A stretch of DNA of 64,000 bases from Paenibacillus glycanilyticus (GCF_023715145.1 NZ_JAMBNP010000007.1:1-64000), one strand, 5' to 3'; shown: positions 9,342 to 19,051, counted from the first letter of the stretch. Notes: generated from the sequence alone by a model not told the origin. Made by a program: numbers and translations.

Positions 9342-9495
9342 TCACGATGCGAAATTTACTTCGTAAATTTTAAAGCAAATGCTTACGATGTGAAATTTAC
9401 TTCGTAAATTTTAAAGCCCATGCTTTCGAAGCGAAATTTACTTCGTAAATTTTAAAGCAAATGCTTACGAAGCGAAATTTACTTCGTAAATTTTT
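9342..9495 (+). repeat. Hairpin array C: four hairpins, 41-bp period, acnA leader
   Basis: Four units repeat exactly every 41 bp, with AAATTTAC-TTC-GTAAATTT hairpins starting at 9352, 9393, 9434 and 9475. The 22-nt linkers contain ATGCTTWCGAWG-like cores. Copies 1 and 3 begin CCCATGCT and copies 2 and 4 begin CAAATGCT, so the array grew by duplication of a two-unit block. The last hairpin runs into the TTAGGAGG ribosome binding site of acnA. Confidence 0.92.
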
Positions 9496-9511
9496 AGGAG
9501 GTTAAAAAACG

Positions 9512-12214
9512 ATGTCCACGAACAACCCTTTTGCCGAACGCAGCACGCTGGATGCTGCAGGCAAAACCTATGTGTACTACCCGATCGCAGGGCTGGAGAA
9601 GCAAGGGCTGGGCCCTGTTTCAAAGCTGCCTTTCTCCATTAAAGTGCTTCTCGAAGCAGCTGTCCGCCAATTCGACGGACGGGCGATAACGGAGGAGCAT
9701 GTCAAGCAGATCGCCGCTTGGGCGAACGGCCGGGTCGATAAGGAGATTCCTTTTATACCAGCGCGTATTGTTCTGCAGGACTTCACCGGCGTCCCCGTTG
9801 TCGTTGACCTTGCAGCGATGCGGGATACGGTCAAACGGGCCGGCGGCGATCCGAAGAAAATCAACCCGCTCGTCCCGGTTGACCTCGTTATCGACCATTC
9901 CGTCATGATTGACACCTTCGGTACCCCGGATGCCCTCGAATACAACACGAAGCTTGAATTCAAGCGCAACGGAGAGCGCTACCGCTTCCTTCGCTGGGCG
10001 CAGACCGCCTTCGATAATTTCCGCGCCGTACCTCCCGGCACAGGTATCGTGCATCAAGTGAATCTGGAGTATCTGGCCTCTGTTGCCGCAACCAAGAAGA
10101 TTGGCGATGACACGGTCGTATTCCCGGACTCGCTGGTCGGAACCGACTCCCACACCACCATGATCAACGGTCTTGGAGTCGTCGGCTGGGGCGTAGGCGG
10201 GATTGAAGCGGAAGCCGGGATGCTTGGACAACCGCTTTATTTTGTCATGCCGGAGGTTATCGGGTTCAAGCTGACCGGCAGCCTTGCGGAAGGCTCGACA
10301 GCTACGGACCTGGCTCTGACGGTTACGCAAATGCTGCGCAAAAAAGGCGTAGTCGGCAAGTTTGTGGAGTTTTATGGACCGGGTCTGTCCAACATCAGTC
10401 TGCCGGACCGCGCAACCGTTGCGAACATGTCGCCGGAATACGGCGCGACGATTGGCTTCTTCCCGGTGGACGAGGAGTCGCTCCGCTTCCTTCGCGACAC
10501 CGGGCGGGACGAAGAACAGATTGAGCTGGTCAGAGCGTACTATCAGGCACAGGATATGTTCCGCACGGATGAGACGCCGGATCCGGTATTTACGGATACC
10601 CTGGAGCTTGATTTGTCCACGGTAGTCCCTTCGCTGGCCGGACCCAAGCGGCCTCAGGACCGCGTCGAGCTTACTCACCTGAAAGAAGCATTCAACGATA
10701 TTATCAACTTGTCCGTCGAGAAAGGCGGCTACGGCTTAAGCGAAGAGAATAAGAATCAGACGGTACCCGTTCACCATAATGACGGCCGCGAGAGCGAGAT
10801 GCGCACTGGAGCCGTGGTTATCGCGGCCATCACCAGCTGCACGAACACCTCCAATCCAAGCGTTATGCTTGGCGCGGGACTTGTAGCGAAGAAAGCGGTG
10901 GAACGCGGACTGAAGGTACCGGCTTATGTAAAAACCTCGCTGACGCCCGGTTCGCTCGTCGTAACGGATTACTTCAACCGTGCGGGACTGATGAAGTCGC
11001 TGGAGGCGCTTGGCTTCCACCTGACGGGTTACGGCTGCGGCACATGCATTGGCAACTCCGGCCCGCTTCCTGACGAAGTCAGCAAAGCGATTGCCGACCA
11101 TGATATGACCGTAGCGGCCGTACTTTCCGGCAACCGGAACTTCGAGGGCCGCATCCATGCCCAGGTAAGAGCAAATTATTTGGCATCGCCGCCTCTGGTC
11201 GTGGCTTATGCTCTAGCGGGCACGGTTAATATTGACCTGTCGAAGGATCCGATCGGAACGGGCTCGGATGGCAAGCCGGTCTATCTGAAGGACATTTGGC
11301 CAACCAATCAAGAAGTGCATGAAGCAATTAAAGCTGCCCTTCGCCCGGAAATGTTCCGCGATAAATACGCCAACGTCTTCACGCAAAATGACCGCTGGAA
11401 TGCGATCGAGGTACCAAAGGGCGAAAGCTACGAATGGGATCCGGACTCGACCTATATCCAGAACCCTCCGTTCTTCGAAAATATCGGCGCGGGCATCGGT
11501 GACATTGTGGATATTCCGTCTTCCAAGGTACTCGCACTGCTCGGCGATTCTGTTACTACCGACCACATCTCGCCAGCGGGTAATATCAAGACCGACAGTC
11601 CCGCCGGCAAATATTTGACCGATCACAACGTCGACAAGGTTGATTTCAACTCCTACGGCTCGCGGCGCGGCAACCATGAAGTCATGATGCGCGGTACGTT
11701 CGCGAACATCCGGATCCGCAACCAGGTGGCTCCGGGTACGGAAGGCGGCGTTACAACCTACCTGCCGACTAACGAAGTGATGTCGATCTACGATGCGTCG
11801 ATGAAATATCAAGAGGACGGAACCAATCTCGTCGTTATTGCGGGCAAGGAATACGGTACGGGCAGCTCCCGTGACTGGGCGGCAAAGGGCACCTATCTTC
11901 TTGGAGTTAAAGCCGTCATCGCCGAAAGCTTCGAGCGGATTCACCGCTCTAACCTGGTTGGCATGGGCGTACTCCCGCTGCAGTTCGTCGAGGGCCAAAG
12001 CTGGAAATCGCTTGGCCTAACCGGCCGCGAGACGATTGATATTTCGGGATTGTCCAATGACGTGAAGCCCGGGCAAAAGGTTCATGTCAAAGCCACCGGC
12101 GATGACGGCAAGGTTACCGAGTTCGACGTATCGGTCCGCCTCGACTCCATGGTCGACGTCGATTACTATCGCAACGGAGGCATCCTGCAAACCGTGCTTC
12201 GTCAGATCATGTAG
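9512..12214 (+). CDS. acnA: Aconitate hydratase
   Basis: A 900-residue aconitase of the AcnA/IRP1 type that interconverts citrate and isocitrate in the TCA cycle. The 4Fe-4S ligands are Cys443 (SCTNTSNPS) and Cys509/Cys512 (YGCGTCIG). Other family marks are [23 protein letters not shown] near 210 and the swivel-domain motif [15 protein letters not shown] near 785. Full length. TAGGAGG lies 9 bp before the ATG. The 5' leader is a four-hairpin repeat array, so expression may be set at the RNA level. A strong terminator follows. Confidence 0.97.
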   Translation: MSTNNPFAERSTLDAAGKTYVYYPIAGLEKQGLGPVSKLPFSIKVLLEAAVRQFDGRAITEEHVKQIAAWANGRVDKEIPFIPARIVLQDFTGVPVVVDLAAMRDTVKRAGGDPKKINPLVPVDLVIDHSVMIDTFGTPDALEYNTKLEFKRNGERYRFLRWAQTAFDNFRAVPPGTGIVHQVNLEYLASVAATKKIGDDTVVFPDSLVGTDSHTTMINGLGVVGWGVGGIEAEAGMLGQPLYFVMPEVIGFKLTGSLAEGSTATDLALTVTQMLRKKGVVGKFVEFYGPGLSNISLPDRATVANMSPEYGATIGFFPVDEESLRFLRDTGRDEEQIELVRAYYQAQDMFRTDETPDPVFTDTLELDLSTVVPSLAGPKRPQDRVELTHLKEAFNDIINLSVEKGGYGLSEENKNQTVPVHHNDGRESEMRTGAVVIAAITSCTNTSNPSVMLGAGLVAKKAVERGLKVPAYVKTSLTPGSLVVTDYFNRAGLMKSLEALGFHLTGYGCGTCIGNSGPLPDEVSKAIADHDMTVAAVLSGNRNFEGRIHAQVRANYLASPPLVVAYALAGTVNIDLSKDPIGTGSDGKPVYLKDIWPTNQEVHEAIKAALRPEMFRDKYANVFTQNDRWNAIEVPKGESYEWDPDSTYIQNPPFFENIGAGIGDIVDIPSSKVLALLGDSVTTDHISPAGNIKTDSPAGKYLTDHNVDKVDFNSYGSRRGNHEVMMRGTFANIRIRNQVAPGTEGGVTTYLPTNEVMSIYDASMKYQEDGTNLVVIAGKEYGTGSSRDWAAKGTYLLGVKAVIAESFERIHRSNLVGMGVLPLQFVEGQSWKSLGLTGRETIDISGLSNDVKPGQKVHVKATGDDGKVTEFDVSVRLDSMVDVDYYRNGGILQTVLRQIM

Positions 12215-12226
12215 TTCATTCAATTA

Positions 12227-12275
12227 AAAGAAAAGCGACTGTGCCAAGTATTAAGCACAGTCGCTTTTCTTTTTT
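12227..12275 (+). terminator. Intrinsic terminator after acnA
   Basis: Stem AAAAGCGACTGTGC/GCACAGTCGCTTTT with a 9-nt loop, followed by a T-rich tract, 12 bp after the acnA stop. Confidence 0.92.
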
Positions 12276-12389
12276 CCCTTTATAAAGGTTAATGGCAAGC
12301 GGAGCATTTTGAATGATTCTGGAGAAAGATTATGCTTAGAGCAATGGCGATCGGAAGAACATTCAAACACGGAGTTGGCCGCTTAACCG

Positions 12390-13133
12390 TTACTTGATCA
12401 TCGTTCCCATTCGCTTCGCATATTCGATCAGGACCGGCGAATACTCGCGCATGATCTCCGTTGTCAGTCGGCTGGACGGCCCGGACACGGACAACGCCGC
12501 AGACACCTGGCCATGCCGGTTGAAAATTGGCGCGGACAATGCCGCTACCCCCGGCTCCCGTTCCTCGAAGCTGGTCGCATAGCCCTGTTGAACGATTTCC
12601 TCCAGCTGCTGCTTATATTGATCGAGATCGATAGCAAGCAGCCAAGCCGGATCGCCAAAGATTTGCTCCTGCACGAAGCGTTCGGAATAGGCGATAAGCA
12701 CTTTGCTGGAAGCGCCGGCATACAGCGGCAGCCTTGCGCCAACCGGCGCTACCCGGCGTACCGGCTGATTGCTCTGAACAGCCTGAATCCGCACGCGCTC
12801 CGAGCCGTCACGTACATATATACTAACCGTCTCTCCTAGCCGGTCGCGCAAACGCTCCATCTCCGGCTGCCAGATGACGGACTGATCGTCCGAATGGGAC
12901 AAATGGGCAGACAACTCCCACATCCGCATTCCGAGGTGATAACGCTCCGACGACGGATCCCTCTCTACAAAGCCCCGGTCCTCCAGCGTCGCAAGCATGC
13001 GGTGGACGGTGCTTTTGTGCAGGCCTACCTTATCTGCGATCTCAGACATTGCCAGATTGGTCCCCTCTGTGAAACAGAGCAAAATATCCAGCGCCCGCTC
13101 AACCGCCCGTACATTCGATTTGCCTTCTTCCAT
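12390..13133 (-). CDS. IclR-family transcriptional regulator
   Basis: A 247-residue regulator. The N-terminal winged helix-turn-helix (residues 5-65: VRAVERALDILLCF, LAMSEIADKVGLHKSTVHRMLATLEDRGFV) is followed by the IclR effector domain (residues 80-247, ending GVAALSAPIFNRHGQVSAALSVSGP). ATG at 13133 follows GGGGGG; the longer frame would need a TTG at 13178. A sigma-A-like promoter lies at 13197-13226. The neighbours (acnA, hydrolase) do not reveal a target pathway. Confidence 0.9.
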   Translation of the reverse strand: MEEGKSNVRAVERALDILLCFTEGTNLAMSEIADKVGLHKSTVHRMLATLEDRGFVERDPSSERYHLGMRMWELSAHLSHSDDQSVIWQPEMERLRDRLGETVSIYVRDGSERVRIQAVQSNQPVRRVAPVGARLPLYAGASSKVLIAYSERFVQEQIFGDPAWLLAIDLDQYKQQLEEIVQQGYATSFEEREPGVAALSAPIFNRHGQVSAALSVSGPSSRLTTEIMREYSPVLIEYAKRMGTMIK

Positions 13134-13196
13134 CCAGTCCGCCCCCCTTTTATTCCGCTCAATTTTGGTTTCGTACAATGAAACTTATTATCATCC

Positions 13197-13226
13197 AGTA
13201 TACCTTAATTCAACGAGAATGGTAAA
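13197..13226 (-). promoter_or_regulatory. Sigma-A-like promoter of the iclR-type gene
   Basis: On the minus strand TTTACC, an 18-nt spacer and TATACT, about 65 bp before the chosen start at 13133. Confidence 0.5.
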
Positions 13227-13282
13227 GAAAAGATCTTTCATTACAGCCTGATTACAAATGCTTAACATTACATCGACATCAA

Positions 13283-13311
13283 TTGACAGGCCTACCCTAT
13301 GGGTCTACGAT
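13283..13311 (+). promoter_or_regulatory. Sigma-A promoter of the alpha/beta hydrolase gene
   Basis: TTGACA at 13283, a 17-nt spacer and TACGAT at 13306. An AAGCGCTT palindrome about 20 bp downstream (13331-13338) could be part of a catabolite-type operator, but it does not match a full cre. Confidence 0.7.
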
Positions 13312-13363
13312 AAAAGTACTAGATAGGTAGAAGCGCTTACATATAGTGGGGAGGGACAATGCG

Positions 13364-14458
13364 ATGAGCACAACAATGATGACACCAATGCCGCTTGAAA
13401 CCGGCTTTCCTCAAACGCTGCAGCCTTTTCCGCTCGATGGCGGACTGCAGAAACAAAAACCACGGGCGAAGACGCGAAAGCATTTCTTCATCGCGCTTGT
13501 CGCTTCGTTCACGGCGTTATGCTTACTGCTGGTTCTCGTCTTTTACGGGTATGTCGCCTGGATGCTGACTTATCCTTATGTAGCGCCTCTTACATCCAAT
13601 CCGAAGGCCGCGGCCGGCCTCGATTATGAAGATATTTTATTCCCTAGCGCAAGCGGACGAACAACCGTCAGCGGCTGGTATGTACCGGCTTCGGACAATG
13701 ATTCCGATGCTGTTCTGGCAAGCTCCATCGCAAGCTCGGAACGGACCGTTATCTTCAGCCATGGCTACGGCGCGAACCGCGAAGAGGACTGGGTACCGAT
13801 GTACGATTTGACGAAGCTGCTTCACGGGCTTCACTATAATGTGGTACTTTTCGACTATGGCTATGCCTCGCAGAAATATAAAGCACCGGCTACAGCCGGT
13901 ATTGAGGAATCGCAGCAGCTTCTCGCCGCTATTAACTTCGCCAAGTCTCGCGGCGCCCAGGAGATTGTCGTATGGGGCTTCTCGATGGGGGCGGGCACAG
14001 CTCTTCAGGCCGCTCTCCAGACCAATGACATCGATGCGATGATTCTGGACAGCACCTTCCTGGCAACGGCCGAGACGATGTTCCATAACGTCACTCAAAT
14101 CCTGCCGCTTCCGAAATTCCCTTCCAAGCAGCTGATCGAAATGATGCTGCCGACCTGGTCGGGCACGAATCTGAAGCAGGTTCCGATTAATCAAATATTA
14201 GCGAAATCCTTCAATATACCGCTTTACATTATGCACGGCACAAACGATGCCAAAGCGCCTTACCAATTAGCCGAGCAAATCGCGTCCGAGCAGACCAATC
14301 CGCTGTCCCGTTCCTGGATCGTGCCAAACGGCCAGCACGAAATGCTCTTCCGCGCTTCACCAACGGAATACATCCAGCGTGCAGCGTTATTCCTTGGCCA
14401 AGTTGATCAGCAGTTCCAAGAATTGAATTCCGCTAGCGATAATGCTCAAACCACATAG
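13364..14458 (+). CDS. Membrane-anchored alpha/beta hydrolase
   Basis: A 364-residue protein with a cytoplasmic N-terminus of about 35 residues, one transmembrane helix (about residues 40-62) and an extracytoplasmic alpha/beta-hydrolase domain, of the BEM46/YqkD-like type. Visible are the HGYGANRE oxyanion-side motif, the nucleophile elbow GFSMGAG, the acid in MHGTNDAK and the His in PNGQHE. It is likely a serine esterase or lipase-like enzyme; the substrate is unknown. ATG at 13364 is chosen because GGGGAGGG lies 8 bp before it; GTG at 13346 is the alternative. Confidence 0.85.
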   Translation: MSTTMMTPMPLETGFPQTLQPFPLDGGLQKQKPRAKTRKHFFIALVASFTALCLLLVLVFYGYVAWMLTYPYVAPLTSNPKAAAGLDYEDILFPSASGRTTVSGWYVPASDNDSDAVLASSIASSERTVIFSHGYGANREEDWVPMYDLTKLLHGLHYNVVLFDYGYASQKYKAPATAGIEESQQLLAAINFAKSRGAQEIVVWGFSMGAGTALQAALQTNDIDAMILDSTFLATAETMFHNVTQILPLPKFPSKQLIEMMLPTWSGTNLKQVPINQILAKSFNIPLYIMHGTNDAKAPYQLAEQIASEQTNPLSRSWIVPNGQHEMLFRASPTEYIQRAALFLGQVDQQFQELNSASDNAQTT

Positions 14459-14474
14459 CAAACCGCACTCATTC

Positions 14475-14536
14475 GAAAAAAAGCCACCGCGGCATCAAGT
14501 GTACCAAACACACTTGATGCTGCAGTGGCCTTTTTT
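14475..14536. terminator. Bidirectional terminator between the hydrolase gene and folE
   Basis: A long stem (GCCACYGC...ATCAAGTGT pairing with ACACTTGAT...GCAGTGGC) is flanked by an A run and a T run. It serves both convergent genes. Confidence 0.9.
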
Positions 14537-14550
14537 ATTACTGTCAGCCG

Positions 14551-15141
14551 TTATTGCTTAAGCAAAGACAGGAACTCCGAACGGAGGGCGCTGTCCGAGA
14601 ACACGCCGCGTACTGCCGACGTAACCGTCTTGCTGCCCGGCTTTTTCACGCCGCGCGCGCACATGCACAGATGCTCGCCTTCAACAACAACCATCACGCC
14701 TTGCGGCTTCAGCACTTCTTGCATAATATCGGCGATCTGCGTAGTAATTCGTTCCTGTACCTGCAGTCTTCTCGTTATCGCTTCAACAAGTCTTGCAAGC
14801 TTGCTGAGGCCGGCGATTTTACCGCTTGGAATATATCCGATATGCGCCTTCCCGAAGAAGGGCGCCATATGATGCTCGCATTGGCTGTAATAGATAATGT
14901 CTTTTACAATAACAAGCTCTTCATGCTGCTCGTCAAAGGTCACGCCCAGCACATCGCGCGGATCTACCTCATAGCCTGCAAAAATCTCTTCATACATCCG
15001 GGTAACGCGAGCCGGTGTCTCCAGTAACCCTTCTCTTTCGACGTCCTCGCCAACCAGCTTCAAGATTTCTTTTACATGATGCTCTATTTGCTCCCGGTTG
15101 CGCGATACCGCCGAATTGACGTAGTCTTTCATACCCGCCAT
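14551..15141 (-). CDS. folE: GTP cyclohydrolase I
   Basis: A 196-residue FolE type I enzyme that converts GTP to dihydroneopterin triphosphate, the first step of folate synthesis and also of queuosine precursor synthesis. The Zn site and active site are intact: [20 protein letters not shown] near 88-107 and [17 protein letters not shown] near 155-171. Length is normal. GAGAGGTGG precedes the ATG; a second ATG lies three codons in. queG lies two genes downstream of it on the same strand side, which fits a shared pterin/queuosine theme. Confidence 0.96.
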   Translation of the reverse strand: MAGMKDYVNSAVSRNREQIEHHVKEILKLVGEDVEREGLLETPARVTRMYEEIFAGYEVDPRDVLGVTFDEQHEELVIVKDIIYYSQCEHHMAPFFGKAHIGYIPSGKIAGLSKLARLVEAITRRLQVQERITTQIADIMQEVLKPQGVMVVVEGEHLCMCARGVKKPGSKTVTSAVRGVFSDSALRSEFLSLLKQ

Positions 15142-15180
15142 TTCGAACCACCTCTCCGGCTACTTCCAACTAACCGCACT

Positions 15181-15402
15181 TTATTTTCGTGGCATTTTCT
15201 GATTTTTCATCATTTGCTGTGCACGATTCATTTGCTGCTTGTTCAAGTTGTAGCCCATTTGTTTGGCCATTTTTTGGATCATTTCAGGGTCGTTCTGCAT
15301 TTTCTCCAGCTGCTTGCGCAAATAGAATACCCCGATAAAGAAGCCGCCCGCAGCCCCCACAATTAGCGTTACAATCGGAATAATGATGTTCCATGCCGAC
15401 AT
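15181..15402 (-). CDS. yneF: UPF0154 (YneF-like) small membrane protein
   Basis: A 73-residue protein with one N-terminal transmembrane helix (residues 5-28) and a basic, Gln/Met-rich cytoplasmic tail containing NDPEMIQKMAKQMGYNLNKQQ, which is close to the YneF/UPF0154 signature. The function is unknown. It is a single gene between queG and folE. The ribosome binding site is weak (GGGTGAA). Confidence 0.88.
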   Translation of the reverse strand: MSAWNIIIPIVTLIVGAAGGFFIGVFYLRKQLEKMQNDPEMIQKMAKQMGYNLNKQQMNRAQQMMKNQKMPRK

Positions 15403-15511
15403 TATTAAAATTCACCCGACCCTTTCTATCATTGCTGCCTATAGTCTATAATGACCCCTATAATAGCATGTAAAGCGGGCATTCGCAAACGTCCCGCGGA
15501 AGTAATTATTC

Positions 15512-16699
15512 CTAGCTTTCGCGCGGGATCGAAGCTCCTTCCTCCGCTTCGTTCCGGCTGGCTTCCAGGCTGGCGATAGCCCGCTCCAAGTAGACTCTAG
15601 CTTCCTCATCCGGCTCGCTTGCCAAAGCCTTATGCAAGGCATCCATTGCCTCCTCGCCGCCGATCCGTCCAAGCGCCCAGGCAGCTGTGCCGCGCAGCAC
15701 CGGACGCGTATCCTCGTTCAGAACGCCGATCAGATCCGGCACCGCGCTCTTCTCCTTGAAGTTGCCAAGCCCGATGACCGCATTGCGCTGAATGGGCTTC
15801 TTGCCGCGCCAAGCGGAGGAGGTGTGGCTGTAGCGATCCTTGAATTCCCGGTTGCCCATCGTAAGGAACGGAACAAGCAGCGGCTTCACCAGCTCGGGGT
15901 CAGGCTGAAGCTCCGGCTGATGCGTCCAGTTCTTGCCCCGGTTCACCGGGCATACCGTCTGGCAGGTATCGCAGCCGTACAGCCGGTTGCCGATTTTGCG
16001 CATCAGCTCATCGGTTACAAAGCCCTTCGTCTGGGTGACAAAAGAGATGCAGCGCTGCGAATCCAGCTGCCCCGGGCCAACAAGCGCATCCGTCGGACAG
16101 GCGTCAATACACTTCGTGCATTCGCCGCAGCCCTCGGTTACGGGCGTATCCGGCTCAAACGGAATATTGGTAATCATCTCGCCAAGATAAATCCAGGAAC
16201 CAAGATCCTCGCTTAAAATCGAACAATTCTTGGCGCTCCAGCCAATCCCGGCTCGCTCTGCAACCGCCCGGTCGGACAAGGCCCCCGTATCCACCATACT
16301 CTCGAACCGCGCTTCCGGAACGCGTTCCATCAGCCAGGCTTCCAGTCTGGCCATCCTGTCCCGCAGCACCTTATGATAATCCTCGCCCCAAGCCGACCGC
16401 GATAAAATACCGCGTCTTGCTCCCGGCTCCGACTTCGGAGGATTATGCAGCTTCGCGGGATAGGCGACGGCAATCGCAATAATGGACTGCGGATTATCAA
16501 ACAGCAAAGCCGGATTGGTCCGCTTGTCCAAATCCGGCTCCTCGAAGCCCGACTCGCGGCCAAGCTCGCGATGCCGGATCAACCTTGTTTTCAGCTCCGT
16601 AAACGGATCGGCGGAAGCAAAGCCAATCTTATCGATGCCAAGACTTGGCGCCGCTTCGCGCATTTCTTCTTTTAACTTTGCCCAGCGGCTGCCGTCCAT
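15512..16699 (-). CDS. queG: Epoxyqueuosine reductase
   Basis: A 395-residue cobalamin and 2[4Fe-4S] enzyme that reduces epoxyqueuosine to queuosine in tRNA, the last step of the pathway. The two cluster motifs are CGECTKCIDACP near 195 and CDTCQTVCPVN near 246. The N-terminal nitroreductase-like/DUF1730 part has SWGEDYHKVLRD-type and GIGWSAKN motifs. The C-terminal HEAT-like repeats (residues 300-375) are typical of the longer Bacillales form. ATG at 16699 is chosen over GTG at 16705. Confidence 0.95.
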   Translation of the reverse strand: MDGSRWAKLKEEMREAAPSLGIDKIGFASADPFTELKTRLIRHRELGRESGFEEPDLDKRTNPALLFDNPQSIIAIAVAYPAKLHNPPKSEPGARRGILSRSAWGEDYHKVLRDRMARLEAWLMERVPEARFESMVDTGALSDRAVAERAGIGWSAKNCSILSEDLGSWIYLGEMITNIPFEPDTPVTEGCGECTKCIDACPTDALVGPGQLDSQRCISFVTQTKGFVTDELMRKIGNRLYGCDTCQTVCPVNRGKNWTHQPELQPDPELVKPLLVPFLTMGNREFKDRYSHTSSAWRGKKPIQRNAVIGLGNFKEKSAVPDLIGVLNEDTRPVLRGTAAWALGRIGGEEAMDALHKALASEPDEEARVYLERAIASLEASRNEAEEGASIPRES

Positions 16700-16734
16700 C
16701 AGCACCTGCTCCCTTCCTCTTGTCGCCCCAATTG

Positions 16735-17169
16735 CTACAATCGTTTAATGGCTTCGCGGGCAAGCTCGTCGCAGCGGTTATTCCACTCGTTGTCGCTATG
16801 CCCCTTTACCTTGATATACTCCACCTGGTGGCGTTTCATCAGATCCCAGAGTATTCTCCACAAATCCTGATTCTCCACCGGCTCTTTCTTGCTGTTCTTC
16901 CAGCCATTGCGCAGCCAGCCGTGTATCCAGCCTTTCTGAAAGCAGTTGACTACATAGGCAGAATCGCTGTATACCTTCGCTTTGCAAGGCTCCTTCAGGA
17001 GGCTCAGCGCCTCAATAACCGCCTGAATCTCCATCCGGTTGTTTGTCGAATGCTTCTCCCCTCCGGAAATCTCTTTCCGGTGGACTCCGTAGAAGAGAAC
17101 GGCTCCCCAGCCTCCCGGCCCCGGATTTCCGGAACAGGCCCCGTCGGTATAAATGGTTACATCCTTCAT
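16735..17169 (-). CDS. rnhA: Ribonuclease HI
   Basis: A 144-residue RNase HI that cuts the RNA strand of RNA-DNA hybrids. The DEDD active site is complete: Asp in YTDGACSGNPGPGGW, Glu in NNRMEIQAVIEAL, Asp in YSDSAYVVN and Asp in CDELAREA. ATG at 17169 follows GGGAGATGG; the longer frame only reads through the upstream repeat array. The leader consists of hairpin array D, which starts about 20 bp after the lepB stop. Confidence 0.95.
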   Translation of the reverse strand: MKDVTIYTDGACSGNPGPGGWGAVLFYGVHRKEISGGEKHSTNNRMEIQAVIEALSLLKEPCKAKVYSDSAYVVNCFQKGWIHGWLRNGWKNSKKEPVENQDLWRILWDLMKRHQVEYIKVKGHSDNEWNNRCDELAREAIKRL

Positions 17170-17186
17170 TGTTCCATCTCCCACAA

Positions 17187-17315
17187 AGAATTGCGAAGCA
17201 TTGCTTAAAGAATTGCAGAGCAATTCTTACTTCGAAAGCATTAGCTCAAAGAATTGCGAAGCAATTCTTACTTCGAAAGCATCAGCTTAAAGAATTGCTT
17301 CGCAATTCTGCCTAT
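17187..17315 (-). repeat. Hairpin array D: three hairpins plus a degenerate fourth, 41-bp period
   Basis: AGAATTGC-TTC-GCAATTCT-type hairpins lie at 17209-17227, 17250-17268 and 17291-17309, exactly 41 bp apart, with a truncated fourth copy near 17190. The 22-nt linkers on the minus strand contain ATGCTTTCGAAGTAA, an ATG followed by three codons and a stop. The array lies between lepB and rnhA and runs up to the rnhA ribosome binding site. Confidence 0.9.
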
Positions 17316-17328
17316 CGAAGAATCACCG

Positions 17329-17913
17329 CTACAAGGCCTTAACCTGCTCGAAAGGCCACAATATAAAATCCGCTCTCCCGTGAATCAATGTGCGAGGAAC
17401 CGTGCCAAAAATCCGGCTGTCCTTGCTCGCTCTTGCGTGACGGTTATCCCCCATCACGAAGTATTGCCCTTTCTGAACAACAATCGGCATAAAGTCCAGA
17501 TCCTCGATCTCGACATCGGTATACTTCTCGGTCACCTTGACCCCGTTGCGGTAAAGCTCTTTATTGTAAATTTCGATGCGGTCGCCTTCTACGCCAACAA
17601 CCCGCTTCACCAGATAGTCCTTTTGACCGTCGTAAGCGGCAGGGTCCTCTAGAATCACGATATCCCCTACCTTCGGACTTCCGATCAGATAAGCCATTTT
17701 ATTGACAAACAGCCACTCCCGGTCGCGAAGCGTCGGCTCCATGGAATGCCCCTCAACCGTCGACAGGTTAAAGACAAATAGATGAAGCACCATCACAATA
17801 AGAAAAGAAATCGTAACCGTCTTCGCCCATTCCAGCATTTCCTTCACCCAGCGCGGCTTCTCGCTTACCTGCCGGGGAGCATGATCATTCAAATCCGAAG
17901 GGGATACACTCAT
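17329..17913 (-). CDS. lepB: Signal peptidase I
   Basis: A 194-residue type I signal peptidase that removes signal peptides from exported proteins. It has one N-terminal membrane anchor (about residues 30-48). The Ser/Lys dyad is in VEGHSMEPTL (Ser) and YLVKRVVGVEGD (Lys), with box E motif GDNRHARASKDSR. ATG at 17913 follows GAGGGGTG and starts 4 bp after the ntdP stop, so it is probably coupled to ntdP. The length fits the SipS-type Bacillota enzymes. Confidence 0.95.
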   Translation of the reverse strand: MSVSPSDLNDHAPRQVSEKPRWVKEMLEWAKTVTISFLIVMVLHLFVFNLSTVEGHSMEPTLRDREWLFVNKMAYLIGSPKVGDIVILEDPAAYDGQKDYLVKRVVGVEGDRIEIYNKELYRNGVKVTEKYTDVEIEDLDFMPIVVQKGQYFVMGDNRHARASKDSRIFGTVPRTLIHGRADFILWPFEQVKAL

Positions 17914-17917
17914 CAAG

Positions 17918-18475
17918 TCACCCCTCACTTTCTCCACAGGTGCTATGCCAGTCCGCATAGTAGCTTTGGACGATTTCATCCTGGAACGGTACAGCTCCCT
18001 CATCCATCCGTTTGAGCAGCGCCGACAGTCCTTGCTGTACCTTATCCTCCACCATCTGCGGATAATGGTAAGCAAGCTTGTGCATCTCGTACTCGTCCTG
18101 ATCCACGACATAACGGTTGCCGTCGGTCGTCCGGATCACATCCAGATCATAATCGATATAGGTAAGCACATCCCCCTGCAAATACGGAGGAGACGCGATA
18201 TTGCAATAGTAACGAATGCCGCTGTCTTCAAGCAGCGCTACGACATTAAACCATTCACCGGGAATGAAGAAGGATACCGCCGGCACCCGGCTGATCCATT
18301 GCTTGCCGTCGGATTCCAAAATCGGCGTCTGGCGATTTATGAGCACAATGATATTGTGATCCCTGTGCACCGGGGCAAGCCGTTCTGCCGGCACAAGGTA
18401 GTTGCGCTGCCATGTTCGATGAATATGACCGTCGTGCTTGAAGCTTTTTATAACACAGTGCCGATAAATGTCCAT
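17918..18475 (-). CDS. ntdP: DUF402 nucleoside tri-/diphosphatase
   Basis: A 185-residue DUF402 protein similar to Bacillus YgaC and S. aureus Sa1684, metal-dependent enzymes that hydrolyse nucleoside tri- and diphosphates. Typical features are GEWFNVVALLEDSGIRYYCNIASPP, the acidic metal-site stretch YIDYDLDVIRTTDG and VVDQDEYE. AAGGAGAGG precedes the ATG. It is the first gene of a likely ntdP-lepB pair. Confidence 0.88.
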   Translation of the reverse strand: MDIYRHCVIKSFKHDGHIHRTWQRNYLVPAERLAPVHRDHNIIVLINRQTPILESDGKQWISRVPAVSFFIPGEWFNVVALLEDSGIRYYCNIASPPYLQGDVLTYIDYDLDVIRTTDGNRYVVDQDEYEMHKLAYHYPQMVEDKVQQGLSALLKRMDEGAVPFQDEIVQSYYADWHSTCGESEG

Positions 18476-18628
18476 GACGCCTCTCCTTACTTATTGTGAA
18501 ACGGTGAAACGGCCTGAAGCAGCGCCTCGTTCATTTGTTCCAAACAATAGTCCTTTTAAATAGAAAAGCATATCTGACCGCCAAAAGCAATGGCGATACA
18601 GATATGCCCAGCAAATATGGCTATTAGG

Positions 18629-19051
18629 TTAGCCAGCTACAATACTTAATTTCTGAAATGACCGGAAGAAATCGTTCGAAGCATAACCCATCGCTTCGTA
18701 TAACGGCAATACCGGTTCATTATGCTCGTCGGCGGTGATTAATATTTTGGAAACGTTGCGTTGCTCGAAGCGCTGCCTCAATGCTTGAATGAGCGCTTTC
18801 CCAATTCCTTGACGCTGATACTCTGCATGAACAGCGATGCGATAGTAATAACCCTTGTTATTATCGATCGTACCGATGATCATACCAACAACTTCCGACT
18901 CTTCGACAGCGATCAGTACAAGCTCACTGTCCCATGACAATTGACGAGCAAAAGCTTCCATCGTTTGTTCGTAACACTCTTCAGACAATACATCCTCGAG
19001 GAGTGCAGTAACCGGTCTGTAGTCAGACAACTGGAAGGAACGAACGTTCAT
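18629..19051 (-). CDS. GNAT-family N-acetyltransferase
   Basis: A 140-residue single-domain acetyltransferase. The acetyl-CoA pyrophosphate loop is seen as QRQGIGKALIQAL (residues 78-90), preceded by the beta4 strand YYYRIAVHAEY and followed by NEPVLPLYEAMGY. The substrate is unknown. AGAAGGTG precedes the ATG. It is a single gene that runs away from sodA. Confidence 0.88.
   Translation of the reverse strand: MNVRSFQLSDYRPVTALLEDVLSEECYEQTMEAFARQLSWDSELVLIAVEESEVVGMIIGTIDNNKGYYYRIAVHAEYQRQGIGKALIQALRQRFEQRNVSKILITADEHNEPVLPLYEAMGYASNDFFRSFQKLSIVAG

Noticed and set aside
9342-9495. CRISPR array at the 41-bp repeats before acnA
   Set aside because: All units are nearly the same with no variable spacers; the constant parts are hairpin and linker, and no cas gene is near.
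9620-10678. Long minus-strand open frame inside acnA
   Set aside because: It is antisense to conserved aconitase sequence and has no recognisable domain.
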